Positions 43,738 through 53,037 of a stretch of DNA of 64,000 nucleotides are shown here, in pieces (position 1 is the stretch's first letter; every line of letters starts with the position of its first letter). The stretch is taken from the NCBI RefSeq assembly GCF_000720425.1, contig NZ_JOAJ01000005.1:620001-684000 (forward strand), in the 5' to 3' direction. The translations under genes were made by a program, and so were the position numbers. The DNA comes from Nocardia rhamnosiphila NBRC 108938. GTDB lineage: Bacteria; Actinomycetota; Actinomycetes; Mycobacteriales; Mycobacteriaceae. The notes below the pieces were generated by a model. The model made no database searches, was not told where the DNA came from, and saw only the letters and a list, made by a program, of their open reading frames with translations.

Positions 43738-43839
43738 ATGGGTTCGTTCGAACCTTATCTAGGCGTCGGCATGGAAATGCTGCAAAGGATGTTCGGGATG
43801 ATGTTCGGGATGATGCCCGGCATCGGCCCCGGCCGGTGA
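43738..43839 (+). CDS. 33-residue methionine-rich microprotein
   Basis: ATG 43738 encodes MGSFEPYLGVGMEMLQRM followed by FGMMFGMMPGIGPGR, so 8 of 33 residues are Met. AAGGAG lies nine bases upstream, a strong Shine-Dalgarno site. The duplicated FGMM segment gives a short hydrophobic helix that could sit in or on the membrane, or bind copper through Met. Another ATG at 43729 is in frame. No family is recognised; its existence rests on the ribosome-binding site and composition. Confidence 0.45.
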   Translation: MGSFEPYLGVGMEMLQRMFGMMFGMMPGIGPGR

Positions 43840-44050
43840 TGGAGGAGTGGACAGCGGGCCGCCCGTCGGCGATCTCGCCGGCGGGCGGTTCCTGGTGGAG
43901 GCTGTATTCCCGCTGTACAACGGTGTGGCCTGAGCGGATCGGTGCCACCGCCCGGGTCCGCGCGCATACGTGGAACGGTGCGCTGAGGAGCGGCGAAGAC
44001 TTCGAGTGGAGTGGTGCCGACTCGTGACACTCGGGCGGCCGAGAACGAGA

Positions 44051-44087
44051 AAGGCCCCCGACCAGAACCCAGCTGGTCGGGGGCCTT
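44051..44087 (-). terminator. Terminator after tRNA-Arg
   Basis: AAGGCCCCCGACCAG (44051-44065) and CTGGTCGGGGGCCTT (44073-44087) form a perfect 15-bp stem. Reading on the minus strand it is followed by TCTCGTTCTC, a T-rich tail, and begins nine bases after the tRNA 3' end. Confidence 0.85.
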
Positions 44088-44096
44088 CCTCTTGCG

Positions 44097-44169
44097 TGCC
44101 CTCGGCAGGAATCGAACCTGCGGCCTTCTGCTCCGGAGGCAGACGCTCTATCCCCTGAGCTACGAGGGC
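44097..44169 (-). tRNA. tRNA-Arg (anticodon CCG)
   Basis: A 73-nt cloverleaf on the minus strand. The acceptor GCCCTCG pairs with CGAGGGC, the anticodon stem-loop TCTGC-CTCCGGA-GCAGA gives anticodon CCG (reads CGG), and the T-arm is GCAGG-TTCGAAT-CCTGC. The discriminator is A. CCA is not encoded. A strong terminator follows. Confidence 0.95.
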
Positions 44170-44262
44170 GGGGATCCACCCGGTGCGACCGGGAGCCGGT
44201 CGATCGGGCGGACCACAGCGTATCGCATCATCGCCGATGCGGCCAAAACGAGTGGTGGCGGT

Positions 44263-44994
44263 TCAGTTCAGGGGCAGCGGCCGGCCACCGCGGGCGGCGA
44301 GCATATCGGTGATGAGCCGGGCCTCACCCTGCTGCGCGGCGAGCATCTGCCCGGCCAGGATGCCGATCTCGCCGGTTTCGGCGTGTTCGGCACCGTATTC
44401 GAGCATCGGGACCCCGCCCTGGTGGTGGCGCAGCATGAGTTGCAGGAACAGCACATCGAGGTCGGTACCGCGTGCGTCGCGCAGCCGTTGGATGTCCTCG
44501 GTGGTCGCCATACCCGGCATCGCGGCCACGGCCCCGGAAACCGGTGCCCCGGAGCCGTGGTCGTGGCCGCCGCTGTGCTGGTCGTCACCGTGCCCGGGCT
44601 CGTGCATCCAGCCCATGTAGCCGTCCGTGCCGCGCGCGGGGGCGCCCCACATCTGCAACCAGCCCTGCATCCGCCCGATCTGACTCTGCTGGGTGGTCAG
44701 GATGTCGTAGGCGAGGCGCTGCACCGCGGGATCGGCCGAACCCAGCAGCGCCATCCCCGACATCTCCACGGCCTGCGTGTGGTGCGCCGACATATCCTGC
44801 GCGAACCCGATATCGACCGGACCCGGCTCGGACCCGCCGGACTCGTCCGGCGAGAACAGCACACCCGCGCCGAACCCGACCACGAGCAGGGCGATCGCGG
44901 CGATGATCAACAGCGGGGTGCGCTGGCCGCGCAGCTGTGCGCGCAACCCGGACTCGGGCCGGTGCCCGGTCTCGGGGGTTTCCGTTTCCGGCAT
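44263..44994 (-). CDS. DUF305 membrane-anchored protein
   Basis: A 243-residue protein. One transmembrane segment at ~26-48 (PLLIIAAIALLVVGFGAGVLF) is followed by an extracytoplasmic DUF305 domain with paired motifs DMSAHHTQAVEMS and LMLRHHQGGVPML and a His/Asp/Gly-rich loop (HGDDQHSGGHDHG). The ferritin-like four-helix fold and clustered His/Met suggest metal binding, often copper-related in this family, but function is unproven. Its ATG overlaps the DUF3105 stop (TAATG), so the two genes are coupled. Confidence 0.85.
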   Translation of the reverse strand: MPETETPETGHRPESGLRAQLRGQRTPLLIIAAIALLVVGFGAGVLFSPDESGGSEPGPVDIGFAQDMSAHHTQAVEMSGMALLGSADPAVQRLAYDILTTQQSQIGRMQGWLQMWGAPARGTDGYMGWMHEPGHGDDQHSGGHDHGSGAPVSGAVAAMPGMATTEDIQRLRDARGTDLDVLFLQLMLRHHQGGVPMLEYGAEHAETGEIGILAGQMLAAQQGEARLITDMLAARGGRPLPLN

Positions 44995-45947
44995 TACTGT
45001 CCGGCCCCGGGCGCCTGCTGGTCGGCCGCGGCGCCGGGCGCCTGCGGGTCGGGCACAGCGCCGGGCGCCTGTGGGTCCGGCAGGGTGCCGGGCATCCCCG
45101 GAATCGCCGGGATACCGCCGGGCAGACCGCCGCCGGGCACTCCCATACCGCCGAGCTCGCCTTGGTCGGGCTGCAGGCCGGCGCCGTCCATCGGCACGGC
45201 GTCGGGGCCCGGTTCGCTCGGGTCGTAGGGGGGCGGGTTCTGGGTGTCGAAGGCCACCGTCGCGCAGTCCGCGCCGACCTCGGGGTAGGCGAAGTTGTTC
45301 AGCCGCAGCGCGGTGATGAACTGACCGACCCGTTCGTCGTCGGCGCTGTTCACGGTGAGCTGATGTCCCCAGGACTGCAGCGAGACGGGGGCTTCCTGGC
45401 CGGGGTGCGGCGACATGAGCATGTACTGCTCACCCTCGACCTTCTTCTTCAGCGTGTCGATCCCGGCCTGGTCGATCTTGTCCGGGTTGTAGGTGATCCA
45501 CACCGCGCCGTGCTCCAGCGAATGCACCGCGTTCTCGTCGCGCAGCGCCTTGTCGTAGACGGTGCCCATGCAGTTGGCCCAGGAGGAGTCGTGCGGACCG
45601 CCGAACGGCGGGGTCTGGTCGTAGGCCACCCGCTTGGTCGCGTCGACGTGCAGACCGGCCGGGTACTCCTTCTTCACCACACCCTCGATCTGGTCGGAGG
45701 GGTCCTTCTGCTGCTCGGAAGGGGTGAACTTCTCCAGGGCGGCCTTCTCCTGGTACTTGGGCACCAGGTTCACCGCCAGCGCCGCGACCAGCCCGACGAG
45801 CACCACGACCGCGCCGATGGTGAGCCAGGGGATTCGCTGCGTGATCGGCGGTTTGCCCTTGTTCCTGCTGCTGCTCGCGCGCGCGCCCGCGACTTTGCCC
45901 GCCGCCTTCACGGCCTTCGCCGATTTGGCGCTCGTCCTGTTCGGCAT
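44994..45947 (-). CDS. DUF3105 membrane-anchored protein
   Basis: A 317-residue protein. A Lys/Ala-rich cytoplasmic start is followed by a transmembrane segment near 42-65 (IPWLTIGAVVVLVGLVAALAVN) and the DUF3105 domain: PPFGGPHDSSWANCMGTVYD, VHSLEHGAVWITYNPDK, MSPHPG, SLQSWGHQL. The tail is Pro/Gly-rich and ends in three imperfect copies of PDPQAPGA. The conserved His residues suggest a metal site outside the membrane. Start ATG 45947 replaces the longer frame from 46013. It is divergent from argS and coupled to the DUF305 gene. Confidence 0.8.
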   Translation of the reverse strand: MPNRTSAKSAKAVKAAGKVAGARASSSRNKGKPPITQRIPWLTIGAVVVLVGLVAALAVNLVPKYQEKAALEKFTPSEQQKDPSDQIEGVVKKEYPAGLHVDATKRVAYDQTPPFGGPHDSSWANCMGTVYDKALRDENAVHSLEHGAVWITYNPDKIDQAGIDTLKKKVEGEQYMLMSPHPGQEAPVSLQSWGHQLTVNSADDERVGQFITALRLNNFAYPEVGADCATVAFDTQNPPPYDPSEPGPDAVPMDGAGLQPDQGELGGMGVPGGGLPGGIPAIPGMPGTLPDPQAPGAVPDPQAPGAAADQQAPGAGQ

Positions 45948-46039
45948 ACCGGTCCCAGTTCTTTCCACGTCGATGAACAGTGCCGAGCTGCGGTGCCCAC
46001 TCGCGGCGCGCACCCACTCGGACCATAGGATAGAGACTC

Positions 46040-47698
46040 GTGACTCCAGCCGACCTTGCAGATCTCCTTCACGCCACCGCGGCGAAGGTCCTCGCCGAAC
46101 GTGGACTGGATGCCGCGGTGCTGCCCGACACGGTCGATGTGGAGCGTCCCCGGAATCCGGAGCACGGTGACTACAGCACCAATGTAGCGATGAAGGTGGC
46201 GAAGAAGGCCGGGGCCAACCCGCGGGATCTGGCCGGCTGGCTCGCCGAGGCGCTGAGCGATACCGAGGCCGTCGCCGCCGCGGAGGTCGCCGGGCCCGGC
46301 TTCCTCAACATCCGGGTCGCCGCGTCCGCGCAGGGTGCGGTGCTCGAACAGGTGCATACGGCCGGGGCCGCCTACGGCACCGCCGACGCGCTTGCCGGTA
46401 CCAGGATCAATCTGGAATTCGTCTCCGCCAACCCGACCGGCCCGGTGCACCTGGGCGGCACCCGCTGGGCGGCGGTGGGTGACGCGCTGGGCCGGATACT
46501 GGCCGCGCAGGGTGCCGAGGTCACCCGTGAGTACTACTTCAACGATCACGGCGCCCAGATCACCCGGTTCGCCGAATCGCTGGTCGCCGCCGCCACCGGC
46601 GCGCCGACCCCGGAGAACGGGTACGCGGGCGCCTATATCGGCGAGATCGCCGACCGGATCGTCACCGCCCATCCCGGCGCGGCCGAACTCGAACCGGAGA
46701 AGCGGCTCGAGTTGTTTCGCGCCGAGGGCGTGGAACTGATGTTCGCGCACATCAAGGAAACGCTGCACGAATTCGGCACCGATTTCGATGTGTATTTCAA
46801 CGAGAGTTCGTTGTTCGCCTCGGGTGCGGTCGAACGCGCGGTGGACACCCTGAAGAATTCCGGTGACCTGTATTCGAAGGACGGCGCCTGGTGGATCGCC
46901 AGCTCCGAATATGGTGACGACCAGGATCGGGTGGTCATCAAGAGCGACGGGAACGCCGCCTATATCGCCGGCGATATCGCCTATCTGCAGGACAAGCGGT
47001 CGCGCGGTTTCGACCTGTGTATCTATATGCTCGGCGCCGACCATCACGGCTACATCGGCCGGTTGAAGGCCGCGGCGGCCGCGTTCGGTGACGACCCCGA
47101 CAGTGTCGAGGTGCTCATCGGCCAGATGGTGAACCTGCTGCGCGACGGTGTGGCGGTGCGGATGAGCAAACGCGCGGGCACCGTGGTCACGCTCGACGAT
47201 CTGGTGGAGGCCATCGGCGTCGACGCCGCCCGTTACTCGCTGGTGCGCAGCTCGGTGAACTCGAGCATCGATATCGACCTGGACCTGTGGGCCAAACAGG
47301 ACAGTGTGAACCCGGTGTACTACGTGCAGTACGCGCACGCCCGTGCCGCGTCCATCGCGCGCAATGCCGCCGAATTCGAATATGACACGGTGACACCGGA
47401 TTTCGCCCTGCTGGATTCGGAGTTCGAGGGCGCGCTCATCCGCACCATCGGTGAATTCCCCCGGGTGGTGGCGAGCGCGGCGACCCTGCGGGAACCGCAC
47501 CGCATCGCGCGGTACCTGGAGGAACTGGCCGGCGCCTACCACCCGTTCCAGACCAACAAAGCTCTGCGGGTACTGCCGCTGGGCGACGAACCCGTCTCGC
47601 CGGTCAACGCCGCCCGCCTGGTGCTGGTGAACGCCACCCGCCAGGTGCTGGCCAACGGTCTGGCCCTGCTCGGCGTCACCGCCCCGGAGCGGATGTGA
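46040..47698 (+). CDS. argS: Arginyl-tRNA synthetase
   Basis: A 552-residue class I synthetase. The N-terminal domain has [20 protein letters not shown], the HIGH-type motif is [11 protein letters not shown] near residue 137, the KMSKS-type motif is VRMSKRAGT near 374-382, and a C-terminal DALR anticodon domain ends LGVTAPERM. It charges tRNA-Arg with arginine. GTG 46040 lies 8 bases after TAGGAT (46026-46031) and lacks a ribosome-binding site, so a leaderless transcript is likely. It opens the argS-lysA-hom-thrC-thrB series. Confidence 0.95.
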   Translation: MTPADLADLLHATAAKVLAERGLDAAVLPDTVDVERPRNPEHGDYSTNVAMKVAKKAGANPRDLAGWLAEALSDTEAVAAAEVAGPGFLNIRVAASAQGAVLEQVHTAGAAYGTADALAGTRINLEFVSANPTGPVHLGGTRWAAVGDALGRILAAQGAEVTREYYFNDHGAQITRFAESLVAAATGAPTPENGYAGAYIGEIADRIVTAHPGAAELEPEKRLELFRAEGVELMFAHIKETLHEFGTDFDVYFNESSLFASGAVERAVDTLKNSGDLYSKDGAWWIASSEYGDDQDRVVIKSDGNAAYIAGDIAYLQDKRSRGFDLCIYMLGADHHGYIGRLKAAAAAFGDDPDSVEVLIGQMVNLLRDGVAVRMSKRAGTVVTLDDLVEAIGVDAARYSLVRSSVNSSIDIDLDLWAKQDSVNPVYYVQYAHARAASIARNAAEFEYDTVTPDFALLDSEFEGALIRTIGEFPRVVASAATLREPHRIARYLEELAGAYHPFQTNKALRVLPLGDEPVSPVNAARLVLVNATRQVLANGLALLGVTAPERM

Positions 47699-47756
47699 CC
47701 GCGCCCCGCAATCGTATCGACCGACTGTTCCGGCAGTGGACGAGGAAGGAAGACCG

Positions 47757-49172
47757 ATGAGTGTCCATCCCGCCGGGCCCCGGCACGCCGAGATACCGCA
47801 CGCCCCGAACCTGCCGGAACGCCCGGCCGATCCGCGGCAGTTGATCGACCTGCCCGCGCAGGTGTGGCCGCGCAACGCCACCCGCGGCGCCGACGATGTG
47901 GTCCGGCTGGCGGGCGTGCCCGTCACCGAGCTCGCCGCGCAGTTCGGGACGCCGCTGTTCGTGGTGGACGAGGACGATTTCCGGTCCCGCTGCCGCGATA
48001 TGGTGCGCGCGTTCGGGTCCGATTCCCGAGTCCACTACGCGTCCAAGGCTTTTCTGTGCGGTGAGATCGCGCGCTGGATCCGCGACGAGGGACTTTCACT
48101 GGACGTGTGCTCCGGCGGTGAACTCGCCGTCGCGCTGCACGCCGGCTTCCCGGCCGAGCGGATCGCCCTGCACGGCAACAATAAATCCGTGGCCGAACTC
48201 GAGGCCGCGGTGGCGGCCGGAGTGGGCCATATCGTGGTCGACTCGCTGATCGAGATCGACCGGCTGGAAGCCGTTGCCGGTGCCGCCGGGGTCGTGCAGG
48301 ACGTCCTGGTCCGGGTCACGGTCGGCGTCGAGGCGCACACGCACGAATACATCTCCACCGCGCACGAGGACCAGAAATTCGGTTTCTCCATTTCCGGTGG
48401 CGACGCCATGGAAGCGCTGGCGCGGGTATTCGAGGCCGATAATCTGCGGCTGGTCGGGCTGCACAGCCATATCGGATCGCAGATCTTCGAAATCGACGGT
48501 TTCGAAATCGCCGCGCATCGGATGCTGGGCCTGCTGCGCGAAGCGGTCGACAAATTCGGTGTCGAGCGCACCTCGCAGATCTCGCTGCTCGACCTGGGCG
48601 GCGGTCTGGGTATTTCCTATCTGCCCTCCGACGATCCGCCGCCCCTGGACCTGTTCGCCGAGAAACTCCGCGCGCTGGTCGCCCGCGAGGCCGAACGCGC
48701 CGGGCTGCCCGTTCCGCGTATCGCCGTGGAACCGGGCCGCGCCATCGCCGGCCCCGGCACCGTGACCGTCTACGAGGTGGGCACCGTCAAGGACGTCTCG
48801 CTCGACGGTGGCCTGCGCCGCCGCTACGTGAGCGTGGACGGCGGGATGAGCGACAATATCCGGCCCGCGCTCTACCAGGCCGACTACCACTGCCAGCTGG
48901 TGTCCCGCGGTTCCGAGGCGCCGCCGGTGGTCGCCCGCGTTGTCGGAAAACATTGCGAGAGCGGCGATATCATCATCCGTGACACCTGGATGCCGGCCGA
49001 TGCGGGTCCGGGGGACCTCATCGCGGTCGCCGGCACGGGTGCCTACTGCTATTCCATGTCGAGCCGGTACAACATGCTGACCCGTCCCGCCGTCGTCGCC
49101 GTGAGCGACGGCGCGGCCCGGTTGATCCTGCGCCGGGAAACGGTCGAGGACCTGCTCGGCCTGGAGGTCTGA
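47757..49172 (+). CDS. lysA: Diaminopimelate decarboxylase
   Basis: A 471-residue fold-III PLP enzyme making L-lysine from meso-diaminopimelate. The PLP Lys97 is in HYASKAFLC, the glycine-rich [12 protein letters not shown] binds phosphate, and the catalytic VGKHCESGD Cys and ending [11 protein letters not shown] are present. ATG 47757 has AGGAAGGA upstream; the in-frame GTG at 47736 lies before that site. The family N-terminus ([10 protein letters not shown]) fits. The next gene starts directly after the stop. Confidence 0.95.
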   Translation: MSVHPAGPRHAEIPHAPNLPERPADPRQLIDLPAQVWPRNATRGADDVVRLAGVPVTELAAQFGTPLFVVDEDDFRSRCRDMVRAFGSDSRVHYASKAFLCGEIARWIRDEGLSLDVCSGGELAVALHAGFPAERIALHGNNKSVAELEAAVAAGVGHIVVDSLIEIDRLEAVAGAAGVVQDVLVRVTVGVEAHTHEYISTAHEDQKFGFSISGGDAMEALARVFEADNLRLVGLHSHIGSQIFEIDGFEIAAHRMLGLLREAVDKFGVERTSQISLLDLGGGLGISYLPSDDPPPLDLFAEKLRALVAREAERAGLPVPRIAVEPGRAIAGPGTVTVYEVGTVKDVSLDGGLRRRYVSVDGGMSDNIRPALYQADYHCQLVSRGSEAPPVVARVVGKHCESGDIIIRDTWMPADAGPGDLIAVAGTGAYCYSMSSRYNMLTRPAVVAVSDGAARLILRRETVEDLLGLEV

Positions 49173-50558
49173 ATGGACGCGACGAAAGGGACGAGCATGC
49201 CAGAGGGGGCCGAGGTGGTACCCGGTCGATGGGGGCCGGACCGCCCGATCGGTATCGCGGTACTGGGAATGGGCAATGTGGGCCGTGAGGTCGTGCGGAT
49301 CCTGCGGGATCACGCCGACGATCTGCAGTCGCGGGTCGGTGCGCCGCTGACCCTGCGCGGAGTCGCGGTGCGCAGCCTCGACCGCGACCGCGGACTACCC
49401 GCCGAACTGCTGACCACGGATGCCGAGGCTCTGGTGGCGCGGCCCGATGTGGACCTGGTCGTCGAGGTGATCGGCGGTATCGATCCGGCCCGCAAACTCA
49501 TCCTGGCCGCGCTCAACGCCGGGAAGTCGGTGGTCACCGCCAACAAGGCGCTGCTGGCCGATTACACCGGTGAACTGGCCGCCGCCGCCGAACGCAGCCG
49601 CGCCGACCTGTACTTCGAGGCCGCGGTGGCCGGTGCCATCCCGGTGGTCCGGCCGCTCATCCAGTCGCTGTCCGGCGACCGGGTGAACCGGGTCGTCGGC
49701 ATCGTCAACGGCACCACCAACTTCATCCTCTCGGCCATGGACGAGACGGGTGCCGACTACGGCGACACCCTGGCCGAAGCGACCCGTCTCGGCTACGCCG
49801 AAGCCGATCCGACCGCCGACGTCGAGGGCTTCGACGCCGCCGCGAAGGCCGCCATCCTGGCCTCGCTGGCCTTCCACACCCGCGTGACGGCCGCCGACGT
49901 CTACCGCCAGGGCATCGCCACCATCACCGCCGAGGACCTGGAGACCGCGTCCGCGCTGGACTGCACCGTCAAACTGCTGGCGATCTGCGAGCGGGTACCG
50001 GCGGGTGCGGGCGAACCCACCCGGGCCGAAGGCGGCAAGGACCGGGTGTCGGTGCGCGTCTATCCGGCGCTGATCCCGCGCAAGCATCCGCTGGCCGCGG
50101 TCACCGGAGCGTTCAACGCGGTGGTCGTGGAGGCCGAGAACGCCGGTCGGCTCATGTTCTACGGGCAGGGCGCCGGCGGGGCGCCGACCGCGTCGGCCGT
50201 ACTGGGCGACCTGGTCATGGCCGCCCGCAATAAATTCTTCGGTGGCCGGGCACCGGGCGAATCGGTCTATGCTGAGCTTCCGATCGCGCCGATCGGCGAC
50301 ACCCCGACGCGCTATCACGTGAATCTGAAGGTCGAAGACCGTCCCGGCGTACTGGCCAGGGTGGCGGGCGAATTCTCCAACCACGGAGTGAGCATCTCGA
50401 CCGTCCGGCAGGAGGGTCACGATGACAAGGCGCGACTGGTGGTCGTGACCCACCTGGCGACCGAGGCGGCGCTCTCGGAGACCGTCGCCGCGCTGTCGGG
50501 TATGGAATCCGTCACATCTGTCACCAGCGTTCTGAGATTGGAAGGCACCGAGGAATGA
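49173..50558 (+). CDS. hom: Homoserine dehydrogenase
   Basis: A 461-residue enzyme reducing aspartate semialdehyde to homoserine. The N-terminal NAD(P) site is [17 protein letters not shown] at ~29-45, the catalytic region includes [14 protein letters not shown] and [11 protein letters not shown], and a C-terminal ACT domain ([19 protein letters not shown]) at ~385-460 suits threonine feedback. ATG 49173 has GGAGG five bases upstream; ATG 49197 also has GAAAGGGA and is equally near the conserved region. The end overlaps thrC (ATGA). Confidence 0.94.
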   Translation: MDATKGTSMPEGAEVVPGRWGPDRPIGIAVLGMGNVGREVVRILRDHADDLQSRVGAPLTLRGVAVRSLDRDRGLPAELLTTDAEALVARPDVDLVVEVIGGIDPARKLILAALNAGKSVVTANKALLADYTGELAAAAERSRADLYFEAAVAGAIPVVRPLIQSLSGDRVNRVVGIVNGTTNFILSAMDETGADYGDTLAEATRLGYAEADPTADVEGFDAAAKAAILASLAFHTRVTAADVYRQGIATITAEDLETASALDCTVKLLAICERVPAGAGEPTRAEGGKDRVSVRVYPALIPRKHPLAAVTGAFNAVVVEAENAGRLMFYGQGAGGAPTASAVLGDLVMAARNKFFGGRAPGESVYAELPIAPIGDTPTRYHVNLKVEDRPGVLARVAGEFSNHGVSISTVRQEGHDDKARLVVVTHLATEAALSETVAALSGMESVTSVTSVLRLEGTEE

Positions 50559-51751
50559 CTACAGCATCGCGCAGCGATTCCGTCAGGGGCGGCGGTGGGG
50601 CGACGGGTGGGCCTACAGCATCGCGCAGCGATTCGGTGAGGGCCGGCGCGACGGGTGGGCCCACGGCCGGAGTCGCCCCGCAGGCCGGAGTGCACTCCCG
50701 CTGGCCCGGGCTCATCGCTGCCTACCGCGACCGCCTCGCGGGCGCGGCCGACTGGGAACCGGTCACCCTTTTCGAGGGCGGGACCCCGCTGGTTCCCGCG
50801 CCGCATCTGTCGCAGCTCACCGGCTGCGAGGTGTACCTGAAGGTCGAGGGCGCCAACCCGACCGGTTCGTTCAAGGACCGCGGGATGACCATGGCCATGA
50901 CCGATGCCAAATACCGCGGTCAGCAGGCGGTGCTGTGCGCCTCCACGGGTAACACCTCCGCCTCGGCCGCCGCCTACGCCACCCGCGCGGGGATGACCTG
51001 TGCGGTGCTCATCCCGCAGGGCAAGATCGCCATGGGCAAACTTGCCCAGGCCGTGATGCTCGGCGCGAAGGTCATCCAGGTCGAGGGCAATTTCGACGAC
51101 TGCCTGGAACTGGCCCGCAAGGTCACCTCGGATTTCCCGTCCATCGGCCTGGTGAACTCGGTGAACCCGGCGCGGATCGAGGGACAGAAGACCGCGTCCT
51201 TCGAAATCTGCGATGTGCTCGGCCGGGCCCCCGATGTGCACGCGCTGCCGGTGGGCAACGCCGGAAACATCACCGCCTACTGGCGGGGCTACCGCGAATA
51301 CCGGGCCGACGGCGTGACCGAAACACTGCCCCGCATGCTGGGTGTCCAGGCCGCCGGGGCGGCCCCACTGGTCAACGGCGCCCCGGTGAGCCACCCGGAA
51401 ACCATCGCGACCGCCATCCGGATCGGCGCGCCCGCCTCCTGGAACGGCGCTGTGGCGGCCAAGGAGGAATCCGGCGGCGCGTTCCGCGCGGCCACCGACG
51501 AGGAAATTCTGCACGCGTACCGTCTGGTCGCGGCCGAAGAGGGCGTTTTCGTGGAGCCCGCGTCCGCGGCGAGCGTCGCGGGTGTGCTGGCCGCCCATGC
51601 CGAGGGCTGGCTGGAGCCCGGGCAGACGGTGGTCTGCACGGTCACCGGAAACGGTCTCAAGGACCCCGATACCGCGCTGCTCGGCATGCCCGAGGTGCAG
51701 GCCATCCAGGTCGACCCGGTCGCCGTGGCCGCACGACTCGAACTGGCCTGA
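50555..51751 (+). CDS. thrC: Threonine synthase with N-terminal repeat extension
   Basis: A 398-residue PLP enzyme converting O-phosphohomoserine to threonine. The PLP Lys107 is in [11 protein letters not shown], and [30 protein letters not shown] and the terminal [14 protein letters not shown] are diagnostic. The mycobacterial enzyme is about 360 residues; here ~38 extra residues at the start consist of two copies of TASRSDSVR with Gly-rich spacers, encoded by a 54-base tandem repeat. The conserved protein begins at about [14 protein letters not shown]. Start and end overlap hom and thrB. Confidence 0.94.
   Translation: MTTASRSDSVRGGGGATGGPTASRSDSVRAGATGGPTAGVAPQAGVHSRWPGLIAAYRDRLAGAADWEPVTLFEGGTPLVPAPHLSQLTGCEVYLKVEGANPTGSFKDRGMTMAMTDAKYRGQQAVLCASTGNTSASAAAYATRAGMTCAVLIPQGKIAMGKLAQAVMLGAKVIQVEGNFDDCLELARKVTSDFPSIGLVNSVNPARIEGQKTASFEICDVLGRAPDVHALPVGNAGNITAYWRGYREYRADGVTETLPRMLGVQAAGAAPLVNGAPVSHPETIATAIRIGAPASWNGAVAAKEESGGAFRAATDEEILHAYRLVAAEEGVFVEPASAASVAGVLAAHAEGWLEPGQTVVCTVTGNGLKDPDTALLGMPEVQAIQVDPVAVAARLELA
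50559..50664 (+). repeat. 54-base tandem repeat inside the thrC 5' end
   Basis: CTACAGCATCGCGCAGCGAT followed by TC occurs at 50559-50580 and again at 50613-50634. Each copy is followed by GTcAGGG-like and GCGACGGGTGGGC-like sequence. The core ATCGCgcaGCGAT is itself palindromic, like REP-type intergenic repeats, yet both copies are in frame. Confidence 0.8.
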
Positions 51752-52725
51752 TGGTGGATACGCGCGAAAGCCGGCTGGTGGCTCCGACTCTGCCGGCCGG
51801 TATCACGGTCTCGGTCCGGGTGCCGGCCTCCACCGCGAATCTGGGGCCCGGGTTCGATTCGCTGGGTATGGCCCTGGGGATCTACGACGAGATCGAGGTG
51901 CGCAGTACCGATTCCGGCCTGAATATCCGGATGGAGGGCGAAGGCGCCGACGAGGTGGCCTGGGGGCCACAGCATCTGGTGGTGCGTGCGATCGAACGCG
52001 GACTGGAATCGGCCGGTATCTGGGCCGACGGCCTGGACGTGCTGTGCCGGAACGCGATTCCGCATTCCCGCGGATTGGGTTCCTCCGCCTCGGCCGTGGT
52101 CGGCGGCCTGGCCGCCGGGCGTGCGCTGGCCGCGCAATTCGATCCGTCCCTGGCGGTGGACACCGATCAATTGGTGCAGCTCGCCTCGGAATTCGAAGGC
52201 CACCCCGATAATGCCGCCGCCAGTGTGCTCGGTGGAATCGTCGTGTCCTGGACCGAGGCCGGCCCCGGACCGGATACCGATATCGGCGCACCGCAACGGC
52301 TGTACCGGGCGGTCCGCCTCGACGGGCATCCCACGCTGCGTCCGGTCGTCCTGGTCCCCGAGGAACGGTCTTCCACCGCGCAGACCCGCGGGCTGCTGCC
52401 CGAGCTGGTGCCGCACCGGGACGCGGCGTTCAACGTGAGCCGGGCCGCGCTGGCGGTGGTCGCGCTGACCCAGCGCCCGGACCTGCTGCTCCCGGCCACG
52501 GCCGACCGGCTGCACCAGACCCAGCGCGCCCCCGCGCTACCGTTGACCACCGCCTGGATCCAGCGGTTGCGCGACGCCGGCATCGCGGCCATGGTCTCCG
52601 GCGCCGGGCCCACTGTGCTCGCCCTCACGACCAGCGCGTTTCCCGAAGAACTACGGCTTCGGGCCGCCGCGGACGGGCTCCGGGTCATCGAGCCGGGCAT
52701 CGCGGAAGGCGTGCAGATCAGCTGA
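51751..52725 (+). CDS. thrB: Homoserine kinase
   Basis: A 324-residue GHMP kinase phosphorylating homoserine. [21 protein letters not shown] is the N-terminal substrate region, the ATP-binding [20 protein letters not shown] lies near 104-123, and the GHMP C-terminal [11 protein letters not shown] is near 284-294. The ATG overlaps the thrC stop (TGATG), so hom, thrC and thrB form one coupled unit. The first ~20 residues before VSVRVPAS are poorly conserved, so a slightly later start is conceivable. Confidence 0.93.
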   Translation: MVDTRESRLVAPTLPAGITVSVRVPASTANLGPGFDSLGMALGIYDEIEVRSTDSGLNIRMEGEGADEVAWGPQHLVVRAIERGLESAGIWADGLDVLCRNAIPHSRGLGSSASAVVGGLAAGRALAAQFDPSLAVDTDQLVQLASEFEGHPDNAAASVLGGIVVSWTEAGPGPDTDIGAPQRLYRAVRLDGHPTLRPVVLVPEERSSTAQTRGLLPELVPHRDAAFNVSRAALAVVALTQRPDLLLPATADRLHQTQRAPALPLTTAWIQRLRDAGIAAMVSGAGPTVLALTTSAFPEELRLRAAADGLRVIEPGIAEGVQIS

Positions 52726-53037
52726 CGGGCGCGTCCGCCTTGCCGACCTTCCTACTTGCCCGCTATCCTGGGCAAGTCCGTACATCGCGCGCATCAGACG
52801 CCGGTGCTTCATCAGGGCAATCGCTCCAGCAGGCTCCAGGCTCGAGCCCTCATGCCATGGGGGTGCCGCGCAGCCGCTCAACTGGAATGATCTCTTCCAC
52901 CTTTTCCAGCGGTGGCGAAGCACCCGGTCCCGGAGGGGCAGGCGATACGGCTACAAATCCGAGTCCGGCAGCGAGATCGGGCTACGGAACGAACCCTCGA
53001 CACAGCACACGGCCATCGAGGGAAGGAAAGGATCTCC
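52726..53037 (+). other. Leader region upstream of rho
   Basis: 312 bases without a gene. The long untranslated stretch before rho is typical, since rho leaders are often subject to Rho autoregulation, but I see no defined hairpin or consensus. Only the ribosome-binding site GAAGGAAAGGA (53021-53031) is clear. Confidence 0.5.

Noticed and set aside
43839..44027. 62-codon frame after the Met-rich microprotein
   Set aside because: Although ATG 43839 overlaps the previous stop, the composition is unlike a protein, it has no ribosome-binding site of its own and it runs into the tRNA-Arg terminator region.
49160..49200. Search for a riboswitch or attenuator ahead of lysA/hom
   Set aside because: The lysA-hom junction has no gap, and upstream of lysA only 58 bases separate it from argS with no structured leader.
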